NCBI GenBank assembly: GCA_002389905.1
Contig: DGRE01000058.1
Span: 42,589 to 106,588, forward strand
Source: Hungatella sp. UBA4396
GTDB taxonomy: Bacteria > Bacillota > Clostridia > Lachnospirales > Lachnospiraceae
Length of the DNA stretch: 64,000 nucleotides
Reading direction: 5' to 3'
Part shown: one piece after another, positions 57,163 through 64,000 of the stretch
Layout of the letters: the number at the start of each line of letters is the position of its first letter
Numbering within the stretch: position 1 is the stretch's first letter
Made by a program: the position numbers and the translations under genes
The notes under the pieces: model-generated
The model's database searches: none
The model's input: the letters and a program-made list of their open reading frames with translations, nothing else
What the model was told of the DNA's origin: nothing

Positions 57163-58239
57163 ATGGGGCAGCCGCTCATTCATTTACAGAATATCACGAA
57201 AGACTTCGACGGCACCATGGTGCTGGACGATTTAAATCTCTCCGTAAAGGAGAATACATTTGTTACATTGCTGGGGCCCAGCGGCTGCGGAAAAACCACA
57301 ACCCTGCGCATCATCGGCGGCTTTGAACGCCCGGACAGGGGGCAGGTGGTCTTTGACGGACAGGACATCACAAGCCTTCCTCCCAACAAGCGCCAGTTAA
57401 ACACGGTTTTCCAGAAATATGCGCTCTTTACCCACATGTCCATTTCGGAAAACATCGCCTTTGGCTTGAAAATCAAAAATAAATCCAGGTCCTACATTCA
57501 GGACAAGATTAAATATGCCTTAAAGCTGGTCAATTTAGACGGCTTTGAAAACCGCACCGTAAGCTCTTTAAGCGGCGGACAGCAGCAGCGTATCGCCATT
57601 GCAAGGGCCATTGTAAACGAGCCCAGAGTCCTTCTTTTGGACGAACCTTTGGGCGCTCTTGACTTAAAACTGAGACAGGATATGCAGTATGAGCTGATCC
57701 GTTTGAAAAATGAGCTGGGCATTACCTTTATCTACGTCACTCATGACCAGGAAGAGGCTCTTACCATGTCCGACACCATTGTGGTCATGAACCAGGGTTA
57801 CATCCAGCAGATGGGAACCCCGGAAAACATCTACAATGAGCCGGAAAATGCTTTTGTAGCTGACTTCATCGGCGAAAGCAATATTGTGCCGGGAATCATG
57901 CTGCGGGATGAGCTGGTGGAAATCTTCCATGCCAAATTTGTCTGCGTGGACAAGGGCTTTGGAATCAACGCTCCGGTGGATGTGGTCATAAGGCCTGAGG
58001 ACATTGACTTAGTGGAACCGGAACAGGGCTCCTTAACCGGAATTGTCACCCACCTGATTTTCAAGGGCGTTCATTATGAAATGGAAGTCAAATCTCCCGA
58101 CGGCTTTGAATGGCTGGTGCACAGCACGGACATGTTCCCTGTGGGACAGAAAGTGGGAATCCATGTGGACCCCTTTGACATCCAGATCATGAACAAGCCG
58201 GCTTCAGAGGATGAGGAGGCCGTGGGAATCAATGAGTAA
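57163..58239 (+). CDS. potA: Spermidine/putrescine ABC transporter ATPase
   Basis: A 358-residue ABC ATPase: Walker A GPSGCGKT, Q-loop TVFQKYALFTHMSISENIAFGLKIK, signature LSGGQQQRIAIARAIVNEP, Walker B VLLLDEPLGALDLKLR, H-loop IYVTHDQEEALTMSD. The C-terminal TOBE part (about 250-345) has VVIRPEDIDLVEPEQGSLTGIV. PotA powers polyamine import through PotB/PotC. Confidence 0.95.
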   Translation: MGQPLIHLQNITKDFDGTMVLDDLNLSVKENTFVTLLGPSGCGKTTTLRIIGGFERPDRGQVVFDGQDITSLPPNKRQLNTVFQKYALFTHMSISENIAFGLKIKNKSRSYIQDKIKYALKLVNLDGFENRTVSSLSGGQQQRIAIARAIVNEPRVLLLDEPLGALDLKLRQDMQYELIRLKNELGITFIYVTHDQEEALTMSDTIVVMNQGYIQQMGTPENIYNEPENAFVADFIGESNIVPGIMLRDELVEIFHAKFVCVDKGFGINAPVDVVIRPEDIDLVEPEQGSLTGIVTHLIFKGVHYEMEVKSPDGFEWLVHSTDMFPVGQKVGIHVDPFDIQIMNKPASEDEEAVGINE

Positions 58240-59044
58240 GAAATTATTATCAGGCCCTTATCTCATGTGGATGATTGGTTTTATCCTCATCCCTCTGGCA
58301 TTGATCGTATTTTATGGCCTCACCGACAGGTCCGGGGCCTTTACCTTAGCCAATGTCATATCCATCGGATCGGCAGAACACGCAAAGGCTTTGTGGCTTT
58401 CTCTGGGTCTTTCCTTTATCAGCACCCTTCTCTGCCTGATTCTGGCCTATCCCCTGGCTCTGGTTCTCCGTTCCAGAGGCATGGGACAGGGAAGCTTTAT
58501 TGTGTTTATCTTCATCCTCCCTATGTGGATGAATTTTCTTCTGCGCACCCTGGCATGGCAGACTCTTCTTGAAAAAAATGGAGTCATCAACGGAATATTA
58601 TCTTCCCTCCATCTGCCAACCCAGGGCCTGATCAACACACCCGGGGCCATTATCCTTGGTATGGTTTACAACTTTCTGCCGTTCATGGTCCTTCCTATTT
58701 ACAATGTCCTTTCCAAGATTGATGACAGCGTCATCAATGCGGCCAGGGATTTGGGCGCCAATTCCTTTCAGGTTCTGCTGCGCATCATGATACCTTTAAG
58801 CGTTCCGGGAGTCGTAAGCGGCATTACCATGGTATTTGTGCCTGCCCTTACCACCTTTGTTATCTCAAACATCCTGGGAGGAAGTAAAATCCTTCTCATT
58901 GGAAATGTCATTGAGCAGGAGTTCACCCGGGGAAGCAACTGGAATTTAGGCTCCGGCCTATCTCTGGTCTTAATGATATTTATTCTGATCAGCATGGCCC
59001 TCATCGCCAAATATGACAAAAACGGGGAGGGAACAGCATTCTGA
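58232..59044 (+). CDS. potB: Spermidine/putrescine ABC transporter permease PotB
   Basis: 270 residues from the ATG at 58232, overlapping the potA stop by 8 bp (ATGAGTAA). Six membrane helices; PotB features are NGVINGILSSLHLPTQGLINTPGAIILGMVYNFLPFMVLPIYN and the coupling motif INAARDLGANSFQVLLRIMIPLSVPGVVSG. Confidence 0.93.
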   Translation: MSKKLLSGPYLMWMIGFILIPLALIVFYGLTDRSGAFTLANVISIGSAEHAKALWLSLGLSFISTLLCLILAYPLALVLRSRGMGQGSFIVFIFILPMWMNFLLRTLAWQTLLEKNGVINGILSSLHLPTQGLINTPGAIILGMVYNFLPFMVLPIYNVLSKIDDSVINAARDLGANSFQVLLRIMIPLSVPGVVSGITMVFVPALTTFVISNILGGSKILLIGNVIEQEFTRGSNWNLGSGLSLVLMIFILISMALIAKYDKNGEGTAF

Positions 59045-59832
59045 TGAAAAGAAAAGCTGCTTTAATCAAACGCTTGATCCAGGATTTTTACCTGGTGATC
59101 ATTCTGGTGTTTTTATATGCGCCCATCGCAACCATGATGGTGCTGTCTTTTAACAGCTCCAAATCCCGTACCCAGTGGGGCGGCTTTACCCTTCGCTGGT
59201 ATCAGGACTTATTCGCCAGCAGCACTATTATGACGGCCCTTTACAATACCCTGCTGATCGCATTTTTGTCCTCACTCATTGCGGCCATTATCGGTACGGC
59301 GGCAGCCATTGCCATCAACAGCATGAACCGGGGGCCCCGCTCCCTGCTTATGGGAATCACCAACATTCCCATGCTCAATGCGGATATTGTAACAGGAATC
59401 TCTTTGATGCTGGCATTCATCGCCTTTGGGATTTCCCTGGGCTTTCAGACTATTTTGATTTCACATATTACCTTCAATATTCCATATGTGATTTTAAGTG
59501 TTATGCCGAAGCTGAAACAGACGGATAAGAGCACTTATGAAGCCGCCATGGACTTGGGAGCCACTCCGGTTTACGCCTTTTTTAAGGTCATTTTCCCGGA
59601 TATTCTTCCGGGTGTGCTTTCTGGATTTTTACTGGCTTTTACCATGTCCCTTGACGATTTTATTATCACTCATTTTACAAAGGGAGCCGGCATCAACACT
59701 CTTTCCACCTTGATTTACAGTGAAGTACGGCGGGGAATCAGGCCATCTATGTATGCCCTGTCAACCATCATCTTCCTTGCAGTTTTAGTACTGCTTCTGC
59801 TCACCAACTTTGCACCGAAAAGAAAAAAATAA
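59044..59832 (+). CDS. potC: Spermidine/putrescine ABC transporter permease PotC
   Basis: A 262-residue permease with six helices, coupled to potB by ATGA overlap. Features: YAPIATMMVLSFNSSKSRTQWGGFTLRWYQDLF and the coupling segment YEAAMDLGATPVYAFFKVIFPDILPGVLSGFLLAFTMSLDDFIITHFTKGAG. Confidence 0.93.
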   Translation: MKRKAALIKRLIQDFYLVIILVFLYAPIATMMVLSFNSSKSRTQWGGFTLRWYQDLFASSTIMTALYNTLLIAFLSSLIAAIIGTAAAIAINSMNRGPRSLLMGITNIPMLNADIVTGISLMLAFIAFGISLGFQTILISHITFNIPYVILSVMPKLKQTDKSTYEAAMDLGATPVYAFFKVIFPDILPGVLSGFLLAFTMSLDDFIITHFTKGAGINTLSTLIYSEVRRGIRPSMYALSTIIFLAVLVLLLLTNFAPKRKK

Positions 59833-59847
59833 CAGGAGAACAACCAT

Positions 59848-60945
59848 ATGAAAAAAAGACTATTTAAGGTTATGACCGCAGTTTCCCTGGCCGCCCTGCT
59901 GGCCTCTGCATCCACCGGATGCGGAAAGCAGTCTGCAAAGGCGGGAGCCGCAGGCGAGGTTTATGTTTACAACTGGGGAGAGTATATTGACGAATCCGTC
60001 ATCGAGGAGTTTGAAAAGGAAACAGGAATTAAAGTGGTTTACGATATGTTTGAAACCAACGAAGAAATGTATCCTGTCATCGAGGCAGGCGGCGTGAAAT
60101 ACGATGCCGTATGTCCTTCTGACTATATGATCCAGAAAATGATTGAAAACAACCTTCTGGCAGAAATCAACTTTGACAACGTTCCTAACTTAAAGGAAAT
60201 CGACCCTCAGTATCTGGAAATGGCAAAAAGCATTGATCCGGAAAACAAATATTCTGTGCCTTATGCCTGGGGGACCGTAGGAATTCTTTATAACACCAGC
60301 CTGGTGGCTCCTGAAGACGTTCCTACCAAATGGTCTGACCTGTGGAACGAAAAATTCAAGGATAATATCCTGATGCAGGACAGCGTCCGGGATGCCTTTA
60401 TGGTGGCTTTAAAGTCCCTGGGATATTCCATGAACACCACCAATGAAGCTGAAATCAACGAGGCTAAGGAACTTTTGATCAGCCAGAAGCCTCTTGTTCA
60501 GGCCTATGTCATTGACCAGGTCCGTGACAAGATGATCGGCGGCGAAGCTGCTGTAGGCGTGATCTATTCCGGAGAAATGCTTTACATCCAGAATGAAGTG
60601 GAGGAGCTTGGCCTTGATTACTCTCTGGAATATGTGATTCCGGAAGAAGGAACCAATCTCTGGCTGGATTCCTGGGTAATCCCTGCCAACGCTCCTAATA
60701 AAGAAAATGCGGAAAAATGGATCAACTTCCTCTGCCGCGCTGATATTGCCAAGAAAAACTTTGAATACATCACCTATGCTACCCCCAACAAGGGTGCCTT
60801 TGACTTATTAGACGCGGAAATCCAGAATAACAAAGCTGTTTTCCCGGATGCTGATAAGTTAAAGAACAGCGAAGTATTCCAATATCTTGGAAATGATGTG
60901 GACTCGCTTTACAATGAGGCATGGAAAGAGGTAAAATCTAACTAA
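59848..60945 (+). CDS. potD: Spermidine/putrescine-binding lipoprotein
   Basis: A 365-residue solute-binding lipoprotein: signal with lipobox ASTGC (Cys at about 26), then VYVYNWGEYIDESVIEEFEKETGIKVVYDMFETNEEMYPVIEAGGVKYDAVCPSDYMIQKMIENNLLAEI, PYAWGTVGILYN, GVIYSGEMLYI and SWVIPANAPNKENAEKWINFLC. The Tyr, Trp and acidic residues of the polyamine pocket (NWGEY, AWGT, DSWV) are present. Confidence 0.95.
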   Translation: MKKRLFKVMTAVSLAALLASASTGCGKQSAKAGAAGEVYVYNWGEYIDESVIEEFEKETGIKVVYDMFETNEEMYPVIEAGGVKYDAVCPSDYMIQKMIENNLLAEINFDNVPNLKEIDPQYLEMAKSIDPENKYSVPYAWGTVGILYNTSLVAPEDVPTKWSDLWNEKFKDNILMQDSVRDAFMVALKSLGYSMNTTNEAEINEAKELLISQKPLVQAYVIDQVRDKMIGGEAAVGVIYSGEMLYIQNEVEELGLDYSLEYVIPEEGTNLWLDSWVIPANAPNKENAEKWINFLCRADIAKKNFEYITYATPNKGAFDLLDAEIQNNKAVFPDADKLKNSEVFQYLGNDVDSLYNEAWKEVKSN

Positions 60946-60970
60946 AAGAGAAAAGGGGAGGATTACAGCT

Positions 60971-61300
60971 ATGGCTGAAAGTTTGGAAATACTTTTGAGG
61001 CAAATCGTGGATATAGCCATTTTATTCTTCGAATTTATGGGAGTAGTTGCAATCATCATTACGGGTATTCGGGGAATCCGGGACAGTATCAGACACAATA
61101 TGGATATCCGCTTAAACCTGGCTCAGGGTATGGCCCTGGGATTGGAATTTAAGCTGGGAAGCGAGATTCTCCGTACGGTTGTGGTACGGGAATTATCGGA
61201 GGTGGCAGTAGTGGCAGCCATCATCATCTTAAGAGCCGCTCTTACCTTCCTGATTCATTGGGAAATCAGGATCGAGAAGGAATCAATGGACGTAAAGTAA
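60971..61300 (+). CDS. DUF1622 family membrane protein
   Basis: A 109-residue protein with three membrane helices (about 11-33, 70-90 through VVRELSEVAVVAAIIILRAALTF). The DUF1622 pattern LAQGMALGLEFKLGSEILRTVVV is clear. The family is small and widespread, of unknown function. It lies 25 bp after potD and before the terminator, so it is cotranscribed with the polyamine transporter. Confidence 0.85.
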   Translation: MAESLEILLRQIVDIAILFFEFMGVVAIIITGIRGIRDSIRHNMDIRLNLAQGMALGLEFKLGSEILRTVVVRELSEVAVVAAIIILRAALTFLIHWEIRIEKESMDVK

Positions 61301-61347
61301 GGACAAAAGAAGGGGATGTCGGGAAATAAGATGATCCACTGAATAGA

Positions 61348-61386
61348 GGGGCGTCGCAATATAGCGGCGCTCCTTTTATTTTTTAT
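61348..61386 (+). terminator. Intrinsic terminator of the pot operon
   Basis: GGGGCGTCGC at 61348-61357 pairs (two G-T pairs) with GCGGCGCTCC at 61364-61373, then TTTTATTTTTTATT. Confidence 0.85.
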
Positions 61387-61511
61387 TGTGGAAAAAACAT
61401 GAGAGAGTCGTTGAGAGTGGACAGGGTTTATATAAATCCCCAAATCCCGGCAATATAGGAAATAATTATATAAACAGAGCAATTGAGGAAAGTTGTACAC
61501 CATAAAAGTCT

Positions 61512-61540
61512 TTGCAACGATAATAATCCTTTGATATAAT
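61512..61540 (+). promoter_or_regulatory. Upstream promoter of the RCC1-like lipoprotein gene
   Basis: TTGCAA at 61512-61517, 17 bp, TATAAT at 61535-61540. It opens a 240-nt leader. Confidence 0.65.
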
Positions 61541-61570
61541 GCAGGGAAAGTATTTTACAATTGTCAGCTA

Positions 61571-61599
61571 TTGACATCCAGCATCAGGTTTGTTATATG
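61571..61599 (+). promoter_or_regulatory. Second tandem promoter of the RCC1-like lipoprotein gene
   Basis: TTGACA at 61571-61576, 17 bp, TATATG at 61594-61599. Confidence 0.55.
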
Positions 61600-61632
61600 T
61601 GAAACTAGATATAAAGGCCTATTTAACTTAGC

Positions 61633-61660
61633 CTATTTTACTGTTGATGTAGTAAAATAG
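61633..61660 (+). repeat. Perfect inverted repeat in the leader
   Basis: CTATTTTACT at 61633-61642 and AGTAAAATAG at 61651-61660 around an 8-bp loop; AGC and GCT extend it with one bulge. It lies downstream of both promoters, so it would fold in the mRNA leader or bind a regulator. No T-run follows. Confidence 0.6.
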
Positions 61661-61781
61661 AAGCTCTATCGGGCTGGATAATATGGATTTTTTCATAGAT
61701 AGCTTAATAAAAGTAACTAACACAATCGTTTATCAGTACTGACACCTGCTTAAAATCTTTGCCCAGAAAGGAAAATATTTT

Positions 61782-62894
61782 ATGAAACGAATATTAATTG
61801 GATTTATATTTCTAAGTTTACTTATCATTGGTAGTACAGCTTGCCAGCCGCGTCAACAGGAAACCGTTCCTTTGGAAATTATGGAGGTAAGTACTCCTTC
61901 GGAACCAATAAAATATTATTCAGGCAGTCTTGACGAGGCGGTAAAAGAATTCACAAACATAGAGAGCAGATATATTACAGATCGATTCAACATAAGCAAC
62001 CATTTTTATATCGATCAGGAGAACGTTTTATGGGGAACCGGAGGAAATGCATACTGGCAATTAGGCATACCAAAAGAGGAGGATCGAAACGAACTTGCTG
62101 CCATCTACCCTACCCCCGCTATGATCGCTGCAAACGTAATCCATGTGGATGCCTCTGAAAATGGATATTTTATGATATTTTTAACAGAAGACCATAAGTT
62201 GTACGGCATGGGATCCAACAGACTGGGTGTATTGCGGTTGCCCCTAAAAGAAAGTGAGGAAGGAAACTATCATCTGAATATTACTGCCGAGCCTGTCCTG
62301 CTAATGGAAAATGTGTTATTTGCATCTGCTGGCAGAGAGAGTATTTCTGTTTTAACAGAGGATAATAACGTATGGTGGTGGGGAAGATTTAACAGTACTA
62401 CAGGTACTGATAAAGCTGGTCAAATGTATAGCGAGACTCCCCTTTTAATGGTCAAGAATGCAAAATACACTGTTTGTGGGTCAGATATGGCGGCGGCTAT
62501 AGATCAAGATAATAATTTATGGACCTGGGGAAATAATGTGTGGGGGCAATGCGGGACGCGCTTTGGAGGGGATTATCTAAGGGAAGCACAAATGGTATGC
62601 AGCGGGGTAGATATGGTATGGCCGGATATTCTGGATTCAAAGCAAAATCGGATACCTGGCAATGCTCTGCCGGATATAGATCCTTATTATGCTATTCGAT
62701 ATTCCTATACCACTTTTATCAGAAAAGATAACGGCAAATTATATGCATGTGGTATTAACCTGGGTACAGAAGAAGAAACAGTGAATCTTTATGGAGATAT
62801 CCTTGCTTCCGACCAGGAAGATAAATCCGGATATACATTTAAGTTTTCTGCGGAATTTTTAGAGATTGGAATTAAATCTACAGATGAGAAGTAA
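61782..62894 (+). CDS. RCC1-repeat-like lipoprotein
   Basis: A 370-residue lipoprotein: signal FIFLSLLIIGSTACQ with Cys at 21. The rest resembles a partial RCC1/alpha-tubulin-suppressor beta-propeller, with repeats such as LWGTGGNAYWQLGIP, LYGMGSNRLGVL, VWWWGRFNSTTG, LWTWGNNVWGQCG and LYACGINLGT, each with the W/Y-G-x-N-x-x-G-Q/V-L/C signature. Four to five blades are seen where seven are usual. Such lipoproteins are found in Firmicutes, function unknown. AGAAAGGA precedes the ATG. The AT-rich, locally distinct sequence suggests an accessory gene. Confidence 0.75.
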   Translation: MKRILIGFIFLSLLIIGSTACQPRQQETVPLEIMEVSTPSEPIKYYSGSLDEAVKEFTNIESRYITDRFNISNHFYIDQENVLWGTGGNAYWQLGIPKEEDRNELAAIYPTPAMIAANVIHVDASENGYFMIFLTEDHKLYGMGSNRLGVLRLPLKESEEGNYHLNITAEPVLLMENVLFASAGRESISVLTEDNNVWWWGRFNSTTGTDKAGQMYSETPLLMVKNAKYTVCGSDMAAAIDQDNNLWTWGNNVWGQCGTRFGGDYLREAQMVCSGVDMVWPDILDSKQNRIPGNALPDIDPYYAIRYSYTTFIRKDNGKLYACGINLGTEEETVNLYGDILASDQEDKSGYTFKFSAEFLEIGIKSTDEK

Positions 62895-62903
62895 AGGGGA
62901 ACG

Positions 62904-63359
62904 GTGATGAAAACTTTTGATAGATATGCAAAAGTATTTTTTGCTATTTTGTTTGTATGTGTGATAGGCATAGGAATTACGATGAATATTTTTATTTTGT
63001 CATTATATGGTAACAAGGCTTTACATCTTATATTGACCATTTTGCTTATAGTTTTTCATATTATGCTGTATTATTTTACTAAGTATAAATATCAGGCAAT
63101 TATTCTTTTAATATATTGGATTATAACGTTGCTGTTGAGAATATATGTGATTGCTTTTTTATTAATAGGATTTATTCCACTAAATAAGACTCATCCTCAT
63201 CTTTCCTATATTATGAATATATTTCCGTCAGCTATATATTTTCCGGGTGCATGGCGGTATGATGGATTTTCACTTGTATATAGTACAATACTTTTAATTA
63301 TTCTATCAATATTATTCATTATTTTACACGCTCAAAAGATTTCAAAGTTGAACAGATAA
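62904..63359 (+). CDS. Four-helix membrane protein, unknown
   Basis: A 151-residue, very hydrophobic protein with about four helices (10-32, 39-57, 62-86, 122-144) and short polar loops. It starts 9 bp after the RCC1-like gene with GGGGAACGGTG upstream, so the two are probably cotranscribed. No family recognised. Strongly AT-rich. Confidence 0.65.
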   Translation: MMKTFDRYAKVFFAILFVCVIGIGITMNIFILSLYGNKALHLILTILLIVFHIMLYYFTKYKYQAIILLIYWIITLLLRIYVIAFLLIGFIPLNKTHPHLSYIMNIFPSAIYFPGAWRYDGFSLVYSTILLIILSILFIILHAQKISKLNR

Positions 63360-63397
63360 TTATTTAAAGTCTGCCATGATGCTTTTACAAATTAGTA

Positions 63398-63973
63398 TCA
63401 TTCCAGTTCAGATAACATATCTACCAACAATTGGAGATTAGCAACTTCATATTCATTAAATACATCATCGGAAAACTCTGATGCCTTGATTGTCGGTGAA
63501 TACCAAGTCTGCTTTTTAAAATAATTACTTAACTCATCATTCATAAATATATAGCCATGCCTTGCATATATCTCGTTCTTAGCCAAATAAAGAATTACTT
63601 TCGGAAAACTTTCAAGATTACTCCTTTTATAATAGTGGCTATCAGAATTTAATAATGGCTCAAACATTCTAGACGCATCTGTTCTCAGATTTTCCTCATC
63701 CCAATTGACTACTTCTATCCAATATTTATTCTGTACTTCTTCTGTTTTAATGGTTACTCCTTCAGTTTCGTTTATTTCTTTTGAATTTTCCGAAGAAGTT
63801 ATTGAATTGTCATTACTTTCTATTTGAAGATTTTCTTCATCGCTATTTAATCTTGCTTGGGATTCCTTTACCTGATCACTCACAATTGTTTCGGGAGCTT
63901 TTCCACAAGCCGCAAGTAATATACTAAGTAAACATAATATAGCAATAAAAAATGTTGTTGTATTATTTTTCAT
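63398..63973 (-). CDS. YARHG-domain lipoprotein
   Basis: A 191-residue lipoprotein (signal LCLLSILLAAC, Cys at 23), then a low-complexity acidic linker rich in Asn/Ser/Glu (about 25-80) and a C-terminal YARHG domain: the signature AKNEIYARHGYIFMNDELSNYF, followed by KQTWYSPTIKASEFSDDVFNEYEVANLQLL. YARHG is an extracellular domain of Firmicutes, presumed to bind or cleave wall material; its function is not established. It converges on the plus-strand membrane protein gene. Confidence 0.85.
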   Translation of the reverse strand: MKNNTTTFFIAILCLLSILLAACGKAPETIVSDQVKESQARLNSDEENLQIESNDNSITSSENSKEINETEGVTIKTEEVQNKYWIEVVNWDEENLRTDASRMFEPLLNSDSHYYKRSNLESFPKVILYLAKNEIYARHGYIFMNDELSNYFKKQTWYSPTIKASEFSDDVFNEYEVANLQLLVDMLSELE

Positions 63974-64000
63974 CTATCAATCTCCTCGTATAATATTTTT

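Noticed and set aside
1..64000. tRNA, rRNA or insertion sequence
   Set aside because: Reading both strands I saw no tRNA T-loop/acceptor pattern, rRNA core sequence or transposase motif.

Overview
The window looks like a chromosomal segment of a Gram-positive anaerobe of the Lachnospiraceae (Clostridium cluster XIVa, Lacrimispora/Enterocloster-like). This is inferred from gene content and style: GH18 spore-germination-type glycosidase, class B sortase, BTAD regulator, split PxpABC, Liv and Pot transporters, strong AGGAGG ribosome sites, TTGACA/TATAAT promoters with 16-17 bp spacing and many intrinsic terminators. No rRNA, tRNA or CRISPR array was seen.

Layout. 1-5.1 kb: end of a lipoprotein gene, a membrane-anchored GH18 protein, a 56-bp tandem repeat array followed by two large hairpins, then a small operon of a Ser/Thr kinase fused to a lysine-less ParA-like domain, a second stand-alone protein of that kind and a small hypothetical protein. 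5.1-11.15 kb: an AT-rich, scrambled prophage remnant (tail and lysis genes, a frameshifted tail-fibre pseudogene on the opposite strand, a truncated structural gene, an amidase endolysin) that also holds the catalytic C-terminal half of an RdRp-like double-psi-beta-barrel RNA polymerase. 11.2-18.9 kb: housekeeping and conserved hypothetical genes (nitroreductase, YjbR, DUF1456, DbpA helicase, DUF2339, DUF1697, DUF4256, VOC). 19-21.4 kb: solitary hisB and leuA, the latter with its own promoter and a 230-nt leader.

21.7-32.5 kb is the most coherent unit: a twelve-gene operon of a Liv-type amino-acid ABC transporter (livK-H-M-G-F), a cytidylate-kinase-like protein, a D-amino-acid transaminase, the two halves of D-glutamate cyclase (DUF4392 and DUF1445) and the 5-oxoprolinase subunits PxpB, PxpC and PxpA. 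A strong promoter and a structured leader precede it. I read it as an uptake and conversion system for D-amino acids, D-glutamate and 5-oxoproline.

32.7-41 kb: TelA/XpaC, glmM with a palindrome across its promoter, a sortase B gene, a BTAD regulator coupled to methylglyoxal synthase, an HD hydrolase and a membrane protein. 40.9-46.8 kb: maltodextrin-type ABC transporter, malQ and a LacI-type repressor with a probable operator. 47-56.4 kb: SIMPL lipoprotein, MscS channel coupled to glgB, signal peptidase I, rpiB-aroC-lactonase, ClC channel. 56.5-61.4 kb: XRE-cupin regulator with potABCD and DUF1622. 61.4-64 kb: AT-rich accessory lipoprotein genes (RCC1-like, YARHG). Coordinates of starts are given at the codon best supported by a ribosome site, so some are shorter than the longest open frame.
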